Of a stretch of DNA of 64,000 bases, positions 36,201 to 45,146 are shown piece by piece. The translations under genes and the position numbers were made by a program. How positions within the stretch are numbered: the first letter of the stretch is position 1; each line of letters begins with the position of its first letter. The notes beneath the pieces were generated by a model. It was given only the letters and a program-made list of their open reading frames with translations. It searched no databases and was not told the origin of the DNA. This stretch comes from Phycicoccus duodecadis (GTDB lineage Bacteria > Actinomycetota > Actinomycetes > Actinomycetales > Dermatophilaceae): assembly GCF_002846495.1 (NCBI RefSeq), contig NZ_PJNE01000001.1:2790001-2854000 (forward strand), given 5' to 3'.

Positions 36201-36600
36201 GCGGTTGGCGGCCGAGGGCATCGCCTACGAGTACCTCGACGGCCGCACCCGCGACCGCGCCGACCGGATCGCCGCCTTCCGCGACGGCGACGCCCCGGTG
36301 TTCCTCATCTCGCTCAAGGCGGGCGGCTTCGGGCTCACCCTCACCGAGGCCGACTACGTGTTCGTGCTCGACCCCTGGTGGAACCCCGCCGCCGAGGCCC
36401 AGGCCATCGACCGCGCGCACCGCATCGGGCAGACCCGGCCGGTCAACGTCTACCGGCTGGTGGCGCGCGACACCGTCGAGGAGAAGGTCATCGCGCTGCA
36501 GGAGCGCAAGCGCGACCTGTTCGCCCGGGTGGTCGACGAGGGCGCGGCGATGAGCACGGCCCTGACCGCCGACGACCTGCGCGGCCTCCTCTCCGGCTGA
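33280..36600 (+). CDS. SNF2 helicase with N-terminal SWIM zinc finger
   Basis: 1106 residues from ATG 33280, with GAGGAGG seven bases upstream. The SWIM finger is CSCPVGSDCKHA at about residue 89. A bacterial-SNF2-associated region (about 150-620) follows, then helicase motifs: ADDMGLGKTVQM, VVLDEAQFVKN, ITGTPLENSLMDLWSLL, and the second domain with SLKAGGFGLTLTEADYVFVLDPWWNPAAEAQAIDRAHRIGQT (written here only as landmarks around 1030-1070). It is a predicted ATP-dependent DNA translocase or remodeller, possibly in repair. A hairpin follows immediately. Confidence 0.93.
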   Translation: MARAVGVDRLAALTNRTLGELCGTVTVARGLAYAKEGRVVDVEVSPDGTDATGWVGGSTGQTYTTQVTLRPTEETSVSRPLRRWYSQCSCPVGSDCKHAVAVAVAVRQREPAVSDAARAAAGGPPPPPTWEQALGGLLDDDRALDTTPVGLLIEPARPAGGRPRLADDTGRAQLRLRPVVPGVRGTWIRSGVSWETFAGGYYGFGKVTFPDEHRDALTAVADAHRRSVRAFGYGRMPDAILLDHLGAGWVALLRAADRAGVRLLADLTGEGRVAFAPEPAELVVDIDRTDDGAALHPHLDLPVTPGTTTHLVGSPATGFWLRDDDTLVLGALAEPLDATRQRLLDLGTIEVPEADWARFTVTHLPGLRRKAHVRSLSPGLDLPEAVPPRLDLTVTAEPGHRTHLRWGFRYGGPSGVHVPLGSDDPDPMRDRGAERRLVEGLREVPEVAGFAALWQVVGQQPRLVPETRLHGFTTVGFSHVLPVLQELPDLDVTVVGEVADYSETDEAPLIQVSATESRGGSGSTDWFDLGISVTVGGEDVPLAPLIEALARRHPHLILDSGTWFSLERPELESLRRLVEEARSLQDKPTDPLRISAVHVGLWEELANLGVVDEQSERWQATVGRLVDGTGVEPAEVPASLDATLRPYQVDGFRWLSLLWDTGLGGVLADDMGLGKTVQMLAMVLRAQERGELEHPVLVVAPTSVLSTWAGEAARFAPSLTTAVVERTRGKDGRSLEAAIAGAQLVITSYTVARIDEAAWRSRPWAAVVLDEAQFVKNHQAKTYQAVRRLSARGKFAITGTPLENSLMDLWSLLSIVAPGLHPRPGAFKEQWANPIERDGDGERLATLRRRIRPLMLRRTKEAVATELPPKQEQILTVDLHPRHRAVYDRHLQRERQRLLGLIDDLDGNRMAVLRALTALRQMALDPALVDPEYAGLATSAKVDALVEHVTELAGEGHRALVFSQFTGFLGVVRERLAAEGIAYEYLDGRTRDRADRIAAFRDGDAPVFLISLKAGGFGLTLTEADYVFVLDPWWNPAAEAQAIDRAHRIGQTRPVNVYRLVARDTVEEKVIALQERKRDLFARVVDEGAAMSTALTADDLRGLLSG

Positions 36601-36605
36601 ACACT

Positions 36606-36659
36606 CCCGAATGTGTGTGAAGAACATCGGGATGCCGCCGTTCTTCACACACGTTCGGG
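36606..36659. repeat. inverted repeat, TGTGTGAA family, copy 2; probable bidirectional terminator
   Basis: The arm CCCGAATGTGTGTGAAGAAC (36606-36625) pairs with 36640-36659 over 20 bases with a single G-T mismatch around a 14-base loop. It lies between the convergent helicase and fumarase genes, 6 bases past the helicase stop. Arm sequence is shared with 23204-23254. Confidence 0.8.
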
Positions 36660-36683
36660 GCGGTGAGCGAGGGCGTTAGAGGA

Positions 36684-38141
36684 TCAGTCGGAGTGGGTCA
36701 TGGCCTCGGGGTCGACCCAGCGGTCGTAGTCGGCGTCCGACACCGCGCCCGACGCCACCGCGGCCTCGCGCAGCGTCGAGCCGTCGCGGTGCGCCTGCTT
36801 GGCGATGGCCGCCGCCCGGTCGTACCCGATGTGCGGGGCCAGCGCCGTGACGAGCATCAGGTCGGCGTCGAGGTGATCGGCGATGCGCTCGCGGTCGGCC
36901 TCGAGCCCCACGACGCAGTGCTCGGTGAACGACCGGCAGGCATCCGCCAGCAGCCGCACCGACTCGAGCACCGCGTGCGCCATCACCGGCGTGAACACGT
37001 TGAGCTGGAAGTTGCCCTGCGTCCCCGCGAACCCGACCGTCGCGTCGTTGCCGAACACCCGCGTGACGACCATCGTCATCGCCTCGCTCTGGGTGGGGTT
37101 GACCTTCCCCGGCATGATCGAGCTGCCGGGCTCGTTCTCGGGGATGCGCAGCTCGCCGATGCCGGTGCGCGGCCCGGACGCCAGCCAGCGCACGTCGTTG
37201 GCCAGCTTCATCAGCCCCCCGGCCAGGGTGCGCAGCGACGACGACACCGCCACCAGCCCGTCGTGCGCCGCGAGCTGCACGAACAGGTTGTCGGCCTGCC
37301 GGAACGCCAGGCCGGTCTCGGCCGCGAGGTGATCGGCCACCGCCGGCCCGAACGCCGCGGGGGCGTTGAGCCCGGTGCCCACCGCGGTGCCCCCGATGGC
37401 GAGCGCGAGCACCTTCTCACCGGCGTACCGCACGTCGGCCTGCGCCTCGCGCAGCTGCCCGGCCCAGGCGCCGATCTCCTGCCCGAGGGTGACCGGCGTG
37501 GCGTCCTGGAGGTGGGTGCGCCCGACCTTCACGACATCGCCCAGCTCGGCCGCCTTGGCGTCGAGGGCCGCGACGAGCCTGTCGACGGCCGGATGCAGCC
37601 GCTCGGCCAGCTCGAGCGCCACCGCCACGTGCACCGCCGTGGGGAAGGTGTCGTTGCTCGACTGGCTCCGGTTGACGTGGTCGTTGGGGTGCACCGGGTC
37701 CTTCGAGCCGAGCACCCCGCCCAGGATCTCGATGGCGCGGTTGGCCACGACCTCGTTGGCGTTCATGTTCGACTGCGTCCCCGACCCGGTCTGGAACACC
37801 ACCAGCGGGAAGTGGTCGTCCAGCCCCCCGCGCGCTACCTCGTCGGCCGCCGCGACCACCGCGCGCGCCACGTCATCGGGCAGCAGCCCCAACCCGGCGT
37901 TGGCCAGCGCGGCCGACTTCTTCAGCAGTCCGAGACCCCGGATGACAGGCCGCCCCCACACGAAGGTGTCTCGCCCGATGTCGAAGTGCTCGAGGCTGCG
38001 CTGGGTCTGGGCCCCCCAGTAGCGGTCGGCCGGCACCTCGACCGCGCCCATGGTGTCGCGTTCGGTGCGGGTCGCGCCGGGCGCCGCACCCGCGGCGTCG
38101 GGGGTGGTCGGGGAGGCCGGGTCGTCGTGACGCGTCGTCAT
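36684..38141 (-). CDS. fumC: class II fumarate hydratase
   Basis: 485 residues from ATG 38141. The family signature [15 protein letters not shown] is intact, as are [33 protein letters not shown] and [16 protein letters not shown]. It interconverts fumarate and malate in the TCA cycle as a cytosolic tetramer without Fe-S. The N-terminal 25 residues are a disordered extension. It is a single-gene unit converging on the SWIM helicase. Confidence 0.96.
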   Translation of the reverse strand: MTTRHDDPASPTTPDAAGAAPGATRTERDTMGAVEVPADRYWGAQTQRSLEHFDIGRDTFVWGRPVIRGLGLLKKSAALANAGLGLLPDDVARAVVAAADEVARGGLDDHFPLVVFQTGSGTQSNMNANEVVANRAIEILGGVLGSKDPVHPNDHVNRSQSSNDTFPTAVHVAVALELAERLHPAVDRLVAALDAKAAELGDVVKVGRTHLQDATPVTLGQEIGAWAGQLREAQADVRYAGEKVLALAIGGTAVGTGLNAPAAFGPAVADHLAAETGLAFRQADNLFVQLAAHDGLVAVSSSLRTLAGGLMKLANDVRWLASGPRTGIGELRIPENEPGSSIMPGKVNPTQSEAMTMVVTRVFGNDATVGFAGTQGNFQLNVFTPVMAHAVLESVRLLADACRSFTEHCVVGLEADRERIADHLDADLMLVTALAPHIGYDRAAAIAKQAHRDGSTLREAAVASGAVSDADYDRWVDPEAMTHSD

Positions 38142-38293
38142 CCCTCCACGGTAGGCCCGTCCGCCGGATGCCGAACGGCCCCGTGCGGACCCGTCCACAA
38201 CGGGCCTCGTTCTGCGACACTGCTCGTCTGCCCTCGCAGCGTCGCGACCCCGGGGAGGTCGTCGCGCCGCCCGTCCCCCGGAAGGAGCGACCG

Positions 38294-39118
38294 ATGACCA
38301 CGGCCCCCGCGCCCGTCGCCGCCGCTCCCGGGAGCACCGACCCTCCGGACGCGCCGAGCGCCCCGCTGGCCCCCACCCTGTGGGCCACCTCGCGCGAGTG
38401 GCGCACCGCGCTCGACCTCGCCGCCACCGCCGTGCGCACCCGCGACCTCACCGGCTGGCCTCCCGGAGACGGCCACCCCGTGCTCGTCATCCCCGGCTTC
38501 CTGGCCGGCCCCGAGTCGACGCTCTTCCTGCGCCAGCACCTGCGCCGCCTGGGCTACCGCACCCACGACTGGCGACAGGGCCGCAACCTCGGGGCCAGCG
38601 CCGCCCTGGCCGCCGACCTCGAGGAGCTGCTCCTCGAGCTGTACGACCGCTACGGGCGCCGGGTCAGCGTCGTCGGCTGGAGCGCCGGCGGCATCTACGC
38701 CCGCGAGCTGGCGCGCGCGCTGCCGCACTACACGCGCTCGGTCATCACGCTGGGCAGCCCGTTCGCCGGCCACCCGGCCTCGACCCGCGCCTGGGCCATG
38801 TACCGGCTGCTCAACCGGGGCCAGTACACCGGCGAGCTCTTCACCCAGGAGGCCATCGCGGCCCGGGCCGGCGCCCTGGAGGTGCCGACGACCAGCATCT
38901 ACTCGCGCGACGACGGCATCGTGGCCTGGCAGTGCTGTGTGGCCGAGGAGGCGCCGCAGACCGAGAACATCGAGGTCGGCGCCACCCACCTGGGGTACGG
39001 CCACCACCTCGAGACGCTCCGGGTGCTGTGCGACCGGCTGGCCCAGCCCGAGGGCGCCTGGGCGCCCTGGCAGGCGCCCGCCCCCATCCCCGCGGACGCC
39101 CACGAACAGGCCGGATGA
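38294..39118 (+). CDS. alpha/beta hydrolase, lipase/esterase-like
   Basis: 274 residues from ATG 38294, with GGAAGGAG upstream. The oxyanion region is [14 protein letters not shown]. The nucleophile elbow is GWSAGG (Ser about 130). The acid is probably in YSRDDGIV and the histidine in THLGYGHH. Its 3' end is 4 bases before a WS/DGAT gene, which suggests a neutral-lipid or wax-ester function, perhaps turnover of what its partner makes. There is no signal peptide. Confidence 0.85.
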   Translation: MTTAPAPVAAAPGSTDPPDAPSAPLAPTLWATSREWRTALDLAATAVRTRDLTGWPPGDGHPVLVIPGFLAGPESTLFLRQHLRRLGYRTHDWRQGRNLGASAALAADLEELLLELYDRYGRRVSVVGWSAGGIYARELARALPHYTRSVITLGSPFAGHPASTRAWAMYRLLNRGQYTGELFTQEAIAARAGALEVPTTSIYSRDDGIVAWQCCVAEEAPQTENIEVGATHLGYGHHLETLRVLCDRLAQPEGAWAPWQAPAPIPADAHEQAG

Positions 39119-39122
39119 CCGC

Positions 39123-40517
39123 GTGGCGCACGCGCGCTGGGCCTCCCCCCTGGATGCGGTCTTCCTCGTGGCGGAGTCGCCCGAGACCCTGATGCACGTC
39201 GGGGCGCTGCTGCACTTCAGCCACCCCGAGGGCGAGGAGGACACCTTCCTGCGCGACCTCGCGGCCGACCTCCGGTCCGCCCCGGTGCACCCCCCGTGGT
39301 CGCTGCGCCTGCAGACCCGGCGCCTGATGCGCCAGCCGGTGCACCGCTTCGTCGAGGACGCCCGCGTCGACATGGGCTACCACGTGCGGCACTCGGCCCT
39401 CCCGGCCCCGGGCGGCGAGCGCGAGCTCGGCATCCTGGTCTCCCGGCTGCACTCGAACCAGATCGACTTCCGCCGCCCGCCCTGGGAGATCCACCTCATC
39501 GAGGGCGTGGGGCCAGGGCGGTTCGCGGTCTACGTGAAGATCCACCACAGCCTGGTCGACGGCTTCACCGCCATGCGCTTCCTCCAGCGGGGCCTCGCCG
39601 CCACGCCCGACGACCGCAGCCACCCGCACTTCTTCAGCCTCGACCGCCGCCCGCGCACCGAGGAGACCCGCCCCGAGCCGGTGGGCGACGTCGCCTCCAT
39701 CCTGCGCAGTGTGTCGTCCGCGCTCACGTCCCTGCCCGCGGTCGCCCGGACGCTGGCCGAGACCCAGCTGCGCCGCGGCCAGACCTCGACGCGGGCTGTC
39801 ACCTCGTACCAGGCGCCGATGTCGGTGCTCAACGGCCGCACTGGCCGTTCGCGCCGCTTCGCGACCCAGCAGTACGACCTCGAGCGGCTGCGCGCGGTGG
39901 CCCGGACCCGTGGCGTGACCCTCAACGACGTGCTGATGGCGATCTGCGCGGGCGGGCTGCGGCGCTTCCTGGGCGAGCTCGACGAGCTGCCCGACCGCCC
40001 GCTCATCGGCTTCATCCCGGTGAACGTGCGGGCCGCGTCGAGCGACGGTGGCGGCAACTACGTCGGCGCGACCCTGGTCTCGCTCGCCACCGACATCGAC
40101 GACCCGGTGGCCCGGCTGGCCGCCATCGCCTCGTCGTCACGGGCGGCCAAGGCCCGGATGCGCGGGATGGACGGGGACGCGGTGATCGCCTACAGCGCCA
40201 TGCTGCTGGCGCCCGCCGGGCTGCAGATCACCCGGGCCATGAGCGGCCTGCCGCTGCCCGGGCCGCTGACCCTGAACGTCTGCATCTCGAACGTGCCCGG
40301 CCCGACCAAGCACCTCTACTGGCGCGGGGCCCGGCTCGAGGCCGCCTTCCCGGTCTCGATCCCGGGGCACTCGATGGCGCTGAACATCACGGCCCAGTCC
40401 TACGCCGGCACCCTCGACATCGGCTTCATCGGCGACCGCGAGGCGCTGCCACACCTGCAGCACCTGGCGGTGCACACCGGCGAGGCGCTGGCCGAGCTCG
40501 AGGCCGCACGCCCCTGA
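39123..40517 (+). CDS. wax ester synthase/diacylglycerol acyltransferase (WS/DGAT)
   Basis: 464 residues from GTG 39123, 4 bases after the hydrolase stop; the longer open frame upstream overlaps the hydrolase and is not coding. The catalytic HHxxxDG is KIHHSLVDGFTAMRF (His141, His142, Asp146). The C-terminal signature NVCISNVPGPTKHLYW is intact. It transfers acyl-CoA to alcohols or diacylglycerol to give storage lipids. It forms a two-gene unit with the alpha/beta hydrolase. Confidence 0.93.
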   Translation: MAHARWASPLDAVFLVAESPETLMHVGALLHFSHPEGEEDTFLRDLAADLRSAPVHPPWSLRLQTRRLMRQPVHRFVEDARVDMGYHVRHSALPAPGGERELGILVSRLHSNQIDFRRPPWEIHLIEGVGPGRFAVYVKIHHSLVDGFTAMRFLQRGLAATPDDRSHPHFFSLDRRPRTEETRPEPVGDVASILRSVSSALTSLPAVARTLAETQLRRGQTSTRAVTSYQAPMSVLNGRTGRSRRFATQQYDLERLRAVARTRGVTLNDVLMAICAGGLRRFLGELDELPDRPLIGFIPVNVRAASSDGGGNYVGATLVSLATDIDDPVARLAAIASSSRAAKARMRGMDGDAVIAYSAMLLAPAGLQITRAMSGLPLPGPLTLNVCISNVPGPTKHLYWRGARLEAAFPVSIPGHSMALNITAQSYAGTLDIGFIGDREALPHLQHLAVHTGEALAELEAARP

Positions 40518-40532
40518 CCGGTGGCCGGCGGC

Positions 40533-42029
40533 TCAGGCCTCGACCTCGGCGCGGTCCTTCGACCACTCGGTGTGGAAGGTGCCCTCGCGGTCGACGCGCT
40601 CGTAGGTGTGCGCCCCGAAGTAGTCGCGCAGCCCCTGCACCAGGGCGGCCGGCAGGCGCTCGGCCCGCAGCGCGTCGACGTAGGCGAGCACCGCCGAGAA
40701 GACCGGCGCCGGTGTCCCGGAGGCCACCGCCGCGGTGACGACCCGGCGCAGCGCCGGCAGCCGGTCGGCCACGGCGGCCGCGAACGTGGGCGTGGCGAGC
40801 AGGCTCGGGGCGTCGGGGTGCTCCTCGACCGCCTGGGTGATGTCGCCGAGCAGTCGGGCCCGGATGATGCAGCCGTCGCGCCAGATCCGCGAGAGGTCGG
40901 CCGGGTCGATGTCCCAGTCGTTCTCGCGCGAGCCCTCGCGGACCATGTCGAGCCCCTGGGCGTACGAGACGACCTTGGCCGCGTAGAGGGCGGCGCGCAG
41001 GTCGTCGACGGAGAGGTCGACGGCGGCGGCATCCGAGCCCCCCTCGTCCCCGTCGTCCACGGGCTCGAGGGCCTCGCGGACCGCGGCGCGGCGCTCGGTG
41101 TCGCCGGAGACCGCGCGCGCCATCGTGGCCTCGGCGATGCCGGTGACCGGCACCCCGAGGTCGAGGGCGGTCTGCACGGTCCAGCGCCCGGTGCCCTTCT
41201 GCTCGGCGGCGTCGCGCACGACGTCGACGAACGGGCGCCCGGTGTCGGCATCGGTGTGCGCCAGCACCTCGGCGGTGATCTGCACCAGGTAGGACTCCAG
41301 CTCGGTGTCGTTCCACGCGCGGAAGGTGTCGGCGACGGCATCCACGGGGAGACCCAGCGGCCCGCGCAGCAGGTCGTAGGTCTCGGCGATGAGCTGCATG
41401 TCGGAGTACTCGATGCCGTTGTGCACCATCTTCACGAAGTGGCCCGAGCCGTCGGGGCCGATGAGGGTGCAGCACGGCTCGTCGTCGACGTGGGCCGAGA
41501 TGATCTCGAGGAAGGGACCCAGCTCGCCGTAGGTGTCGGCGTCGCAGCCCGGCATGATCGACGGTCCCTCGAGCGCGCCGACCTCGCCGCCCGAGACCCC
41601 GACCCCGGCGAAGCGGATGCCCTTGTCGGCCAGCGCGGCGTGGCGGCGCACGGTGTCGCGCCAGTGCGCGTTGCCGGCGTCGGCCACGATGTCGCCCTCG
41701 TCGAGCAGCGGCACGAGCTCGTCGAGCACGGCGTCGGTCGCCTCGCCGGCCTTGACCATCACGATGATGCGGCGGGGCCGCTCGAGTGCGGCCACGAGCT
41801 CCTCGGCGGTGCGGGCCAGGGTGAAGTCGCCCTCGTGGCCGAACTCCTCGACCAGCGCCTCGGCCCTGCTGGTCGTGCGGTTGTGCACGGCGACGCGGAA
41901 GCCGTTGCGGGCCAGGTTGCGCGCGAGGTTGCGGCCCATGACGGCGAGCCCGGTCACGGCCACCTGCGCCGTCCCCTGCTGGTGGCGGTCGGTGGCGGGG
42001 GTCGCGGTGGTGGGGGTGCTCGCGGACAC
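40533..42029 (-). CDS. gnd: 6-phosphogluconate dehydrogenase, decarboxylating
   Basis: 498 residues from GTG 42029, with AGGAGA upstream. The NADP loop is VTGLAVMGRNLARNLARNGF with NRTTSR. The catalytic region is GSGHFVKMVHNGIEYSDMQ. The C-terminal domain (DLSRIWRDGCIIRA, FGAHTYERVDREGTFHTEW) is typical of the long dimeric form. It converts 6-phosphogluconate to ribulose-5-phosphate with NADPH and CO2. NADPH supply would suit the carotenoid pathway nearby, but that link is only positional. Confidence 0.96.
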   Translation of the reverse strand: MSASTPTTATPATDRHQQGTAQVAVTGLAVMGRNLARNLARNGFRVAVHNRTTSRAEALVEEFGHEGDFTLARTAEELVAALERPRRIIVMVKAGEATDAVLDELVPLLDEGDIVADAGNAHWRDTVRRHAALADKGIRFAGVGVSGGEVGALEGPSIMPGCDADTYGELGPFLEIISAHVDDEPCCTLIGPDGSGHFVKMVHNGIEYSDMQLIAETYDLLRGPLGLPVDAVADTFRAWNDTELESYLVQITAEVLAHTDADTGRPFVDVVRDAAEQKGTGRWTVQTALDLGVPVTGIAEATMARAVSGDTERRAAVREALEPVDDGDEGGSDAAAVDLSVDDLRAALYAAKVVSYAQGLDMVREGSRENDWDIDPADLSRIWRDGCIIRARLLGDITQAVEEHPDAPSLLATPTFAAAVADRLPALRRVVTAAVASGTPAPVFSAVLAYVDALRAERLPAALVQGLRDYFGAHTYERVDREGTFHTEWSKDRAEVEA

Positions 42030-42145
42030 GTGCTCTCCTGTCGTCGCTGCTCGGATGCCGTCGTCGGGGCCAACGCCGGGGCCCCCCGCGGCAGTCCCGG
42101 GCTGTCGAACGTTGGGGCCGGGCCGCGGGGGCTCGCGACGGGTTG

Positions 42146-42221
42146 GGCACCGGAACCTTCGGGTTCGCACCCCCACCGTTGCGGGCCGGGGTGAAGGTTC
42201 CCGCAGGGGGCGAAAAAGTTG
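42146..42221 (-). repeat. stop-adjacent palindromic repeat, copy 2
   Basis: On the minus strand it opens CAACTTTTTCGCCCCCTGCG, 3 bases after the photolyase-like stop, and ends AAGGTTCCGGTGCC. It is very close to copy 3 in its first 30 bases. It lies between the leftward photolyase-like gene and leftward gnd, so here it is not between convergent genes. Confidence 0.85.
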
Positions 42222-42224
42222 GGC

Positions 42225-43715
42225 TCAGAGGCGGGCGAGGACGGCGCGGCCGCGCGCCAGCAGCTCGTCGCGCCGGCCCTGGTCCATCCCGTCCCACGAG
42301 CGCGTCGCCATCCGGGCCCGCACGTTGCCCTCGAACACCTCGCGGTGGTCGGCGACGAAGGTCCAGTAGAGGGCGTCCCAGTCGTCACGCCACTCCCCGG
42401 TGCCGAAGTCCGTCATCTTCCTGAGGTAGTTGCTGCCCGAGACGTAGGGCTTGGTCGTGATGCCGGTGCCGGCGGCGAACTGCGACATCGCGTACACGTT
42501 GGGCACCATGACCCAGTCGTAGGCGTCGACGAAGAACGCCATGAACCACGCGTAGACCTCGTCGGGGTCGGTGCGCAGCAGGCACATCGCGTTGCCCAGC
42601 ACCATGAGGCGCTCGATGTGGTGGGCGTACCCGCGCTCCAGCGCCCCCCGCACGACGTGGTCGACGGGGTCGAGGCCGGTGGTGGCGTCCCACCAGCCCG
42701 GCGCCAGCGACCGGGTGTGCCCCAGGTGGTTCGCCGTGCGCATCCGCCGCCCGTAGAGGTGGTAGGTGGCCCGCATGTACTCGCGCCAGCCGATGAGCTG
42801 ACGCACGAACCCCTCGAGCGAGGGCAGGTCGACGTCGTGCTCCTCGGCCGCGGCCAGCACGGTCTCGAGCACCTCGCGGGGGTCCAGCAGCCCGCAGTTC
42901 AGGGCCGGGCTGATGGCCGCGTGGAAGACGAACGGATGCGCAGTGGCGACGGCGTCCTCGTAGGGCCCGAACTGCGAGAGCCGCTCGTCGACGAACTCCC
43001 GCAGCCGGGCCCGGGCCTGCTGGTGCGTCACCGGCCAGTCGAAGGTGTCGGCCCGGCCGGGCGCGTCGGGGAACGCCTCGCCCACCCAGGCCACGGCCTC
43101 GTCGACCTCGGGCCGCCGCTCGAGCGGGCGGCGCGACGGCACCCGGTGCCCCTTCGGCAGCTTCTTGCGGTTCTCGGGGTCGTAGGACCACTGGCCGCCC
43201 ACCGGCCGGTCGTGCTCGGGGCCCTCGACGAGCACGTCGAACCGGCACCGCTGCCACTGGTAGAAGGACTGCATCCGGGCCCGGTGCTCCCCGAACCACG
43301 CGGCCAGCTCGGGCCGGGTGCAGAAGAAGTTCGGTGTCTCGTCGACGTCCTCGGGCGCGAGCTCGACCCCGGCGGCGGCCAGGGCGGCCCGGGTGTCGCG
43401 CAGCAGCCAGTCGTCGACCACGTCGTACAGCCGCACCTCGGCCGGCGCGAGCGCCGCCACCAGGGCGGTCAGCCGTTCGCCGGTGGGCGCGGCGGCGTCG
43501 GTCTCGACGACGTCGACCGCGAAGCCCGCCTCCCGCAGCCGCGCCGCGAACAGGCGCATCGAGGCCCGGTGCAGCACCAGCTTCTGCGCGTGCACGGGCT
43601 GGAGGCGGAACAGCAGGTCGTCCTCGACCAGCACGAACCGGGTCCCGGCGGGCTCGTCGAGCAGCGCCTCGAACAGCTGGTGGGGGAAGACCAGGCGCAG
43701 CCGCGGGCCGCTCAC
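42225..43715 (-). CDS. photolyase/cryptochrome-like protein of the Fe-S (PhrB/CryB) clade, lacking Fe-S cysteines
   Basis: 496 residues from GTG 43715, in a GTGA overlap with the FAD oxidoreductase. Family landmarks are LVFPHQLFEAL, GGQWSYDPENRKKLPKG, GWREYMRATYHLYG, GYAHHIERLMVLGN, NVYAMSQFA and TKPYVSGSNYLRKM. In PhrB the Fe-S ligands lie in an MNCL motif and in a C..C...CPFN segment before ALYW. Here those positions read LDPV and DFGTGE...DDWDALYW, so the cluster is probably absent. FAD binding and light-driven repair or signalling remain likely. It is divergent from the carotenoid operon. Confidence 0.87.
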   Translation of the reverse strand: MSGPRLRLVFPHQLFEALLDEPAGTRFVLVEDDLLFRLQPVHAQKLVLHRASMRLFAARLREAGFAVDVVETDAAAPTGERLTALVAALAPAEVRLYDVVDDWLLRDTRAALAAAGVELAPEDVDETPNFFCTRPELAAWFGEHRARMQSFYQWQRCRFDVLVEGPEHDRPVGGQWSYDPENRKKLPKGHRVPSRRPLERRPEVDEAVAWVGEAFPDAPGRADTFDWPVTHQQARARLREFVDERLSQFGPYEDAVATAHPFVFHAAISPALNCGLLDPREVLETVLAAAEEHDVDLPSLEGFVRQLIGWREYMRATYHLYGRRMRTANHLGHTRSLAPGWWDATTGLDPVDHVVRGALERGYAHHIERLMVLGNAMCLLRTDPDEVYAWFMAFFVDAYDWVMVPNVYAMSQFAAGTGITTKPYVSGSNYLRKMTDFGTGEWRDDWDALYWTFVADHREVFEGNVRARMATRSWDGMDQGRRDELLARGRAVLARL

Positions 43716-44965
43716 GCCGCGCCCAGGTCGCCGAGCACCACGCCGGCCACCCGGTGCCCCGAGACCAGCGCCCCCTGGATGCTGGCGGTGTCGCGGTGGT
43801 CGCCCGCCACGTAGACCCCGGCCGCGACGCGAGCGGGCGAGGTGACCCGCAGCGGGGCCGGCTGGGCGGGCAGGGCGTCGAAGACGTCGTCGCGGCGGAT
43901 GGTGCGCCAGGCGGTGGTCGGGCGGCCGAACACCTCGGCGGCCTGGCGGCGCACGTCGTCCTCGGAGGGGTCGGCGCCGTCGCCCAGTAGCGTGGTGACC
44001 TGCACCAGGTGCTCGCCCGGCGGGGCGTAGGACGGGACGGCGTTGCTGACGACGGCCGCGTTGACCATCGGCCCGCGCCGCCGCCCGTCGACCACGACGA
44101 GGTCGGAGTCGGTCGGGGCCTCGGGGGCCGCGAACCACCAGGTCCGCAGGCCCCGCGTCTGCGGCGCGGGCACGTCGACGAGCCCGGCGACGGCCTCCGG
44201 CCCGACCGCCACGACGACCGCACGCGCCGTCAGGCTCGTCCCGTCGAGGCACTCCACACCGGGCTCGGCCCCGGCCCGGACGCCCACCACCCCGGCCGAG
44301 AGCCGCACCTCTGGGGCCTGCGCGCGGCGGGTCATCCGGTCGGCCATCCAGGCCGGCAGGGCCCCGATGCCGCGGGCCGGCAGCCCCGGCACGCCGAGCG
44401 CGAACATCCGCACCAGCAGTCGCACGTACGCCTCGGAGGTCTCGCCCCGGTCCTCGGCCACGACGCCGGCCAGGAACGGCTCGAGCACCTCGTGGCGCAG
44501 CGGCCCGGTGACGCCGGCCGCATCGAGCCCCTCGCGCACGGCGCGGTCGGGCCCGCTGATGACGGCACGCGGGCGGGCGAGGGCAGGGGCGGCCCAGCGG
44601 GCCAGGGCCCCCAGCTCGCGGGGACGCAGCAGCCCGCTGCGCAGCGTGGCCGGCACCCCCGCGGGCGAGCGCAGCGGATGGGTCAGCGCGACCAGGCCCC
44701 GGGCGCGCCGCACCAGCAGCCCGGCCCCGAAGGGCCGCAGCGCCAGGTCGTCGACGTCGACCCAGCGCTGGACGGCCGGGTAGACGGGGTTGAGCACCTG
44801 GAAGCCGCGGTCCAGCAGGAAGCCGTTGACCTCGTCGGTGCGCTGGCGACCCCCCACGACCTCGTCGCGCTCGAGCAGGATGACCCGCCGCCCGGCCTCG
44901 GCCAGCCGGTCGGCGCACCGCAGCCCCGCGAGCCCGGCCCCGACGACGACGACGTCCGCATCCAC
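43712..44965 (-). CDS. FAD-dependent amine-oxidase-like protein (possible carotenoid oxidoreductase)
   Basis: 417 residues from GTG 44965. The dinucleotide fold is DADVVVVGAGLAGLRCADRL with LLERDEVVGGRQRT. The C-terminal FAD motif is VYVAGDHRDTASIQGALVSG. It resembles NAD(P)/FAD oxidoreductases related to CrtI and protoporphyrinogen oxidase. It is the first gene of a leftward pair with the photolyase-like gene and diverges from crtE across 180 bases. Role unknown; light or pigment metabolism is suggested by position. Confidence 0.8.
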   Translation of the reverse strand: MDADVVVVGAGLAGLRCADRLAEAGRRVILLERDEVVGGRQRTDEVNGFLLDRGFQVLNPVYPAVQRWVDVDDLALRPFGAGLLVRRARGLVALTHPLRSPAGVPATLRSGLLRPRELGALARWAAPALARPRAVISGPDRAVREGLDAAGVTGPLRHEVLEPFLAGVVAEDRGETSEAYVRLLVRMFALGVPGLPARGIGALPAWMADRMTRRAQAPEVRLSAGVVGVRAGAEPGVECLDGTSLTARAVVVAVGPEAVAGLVDVPAPQTRGLRTWWFAAPEAPTDSDLVVVDGRRRGPMVNAAVVSNAVPSYAPPGEHLVQVTTLLGDGADPSEDDVRRQAAEVFGRPTTAWRTIRRDDVFDALPAQPAPLRVTSPARVAAGVYVAGDHRDTASIQGALVSGHRVAGVVLGDLGAA

Positions 44966-45073
44966 GCTGGCACCGTAGTACGCGGGTGTCGGACGCCGGT
45001 GCGCCGACCGCAGCCGCCGTCTAGGGTTGGGCTGCCTCGTCTCCGCGTCGCGTCGTGCCGATGGTTGAATCGA

Positions 45074-45096
45074 GGACGCCGGACCGACCGGCGTCC
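45074..45096. promoter_or_regulatory. inverted repeat in the crtE leader/divergent promoter
   Basis: GGACGCCGG and CCGGCGTCC pair perfectly around ACCGA, 50 bases upstream of crtE, in the spacer it shares with the divergent FAD oxidoreductase. It could be an operator for the pigment locus or a leader hairpin. No clear CarH-type operator is visible to me nearby. Confidence 0.5.
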
Positions 45097-45146
45097 GGAC
45101 GACGTACAGCGTGAGATCGGGATGAGGCGACGAGGCGGACCGTGGC

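Noticed and set aside
7116..36600. possible defence island formed by two SNF2 helicases and the HNH and NERD nucleases
   Set aside because: The genes are scattered among housekeeping genes over 36 kb, on both strands, with no shared operon, so no system can be claimed.
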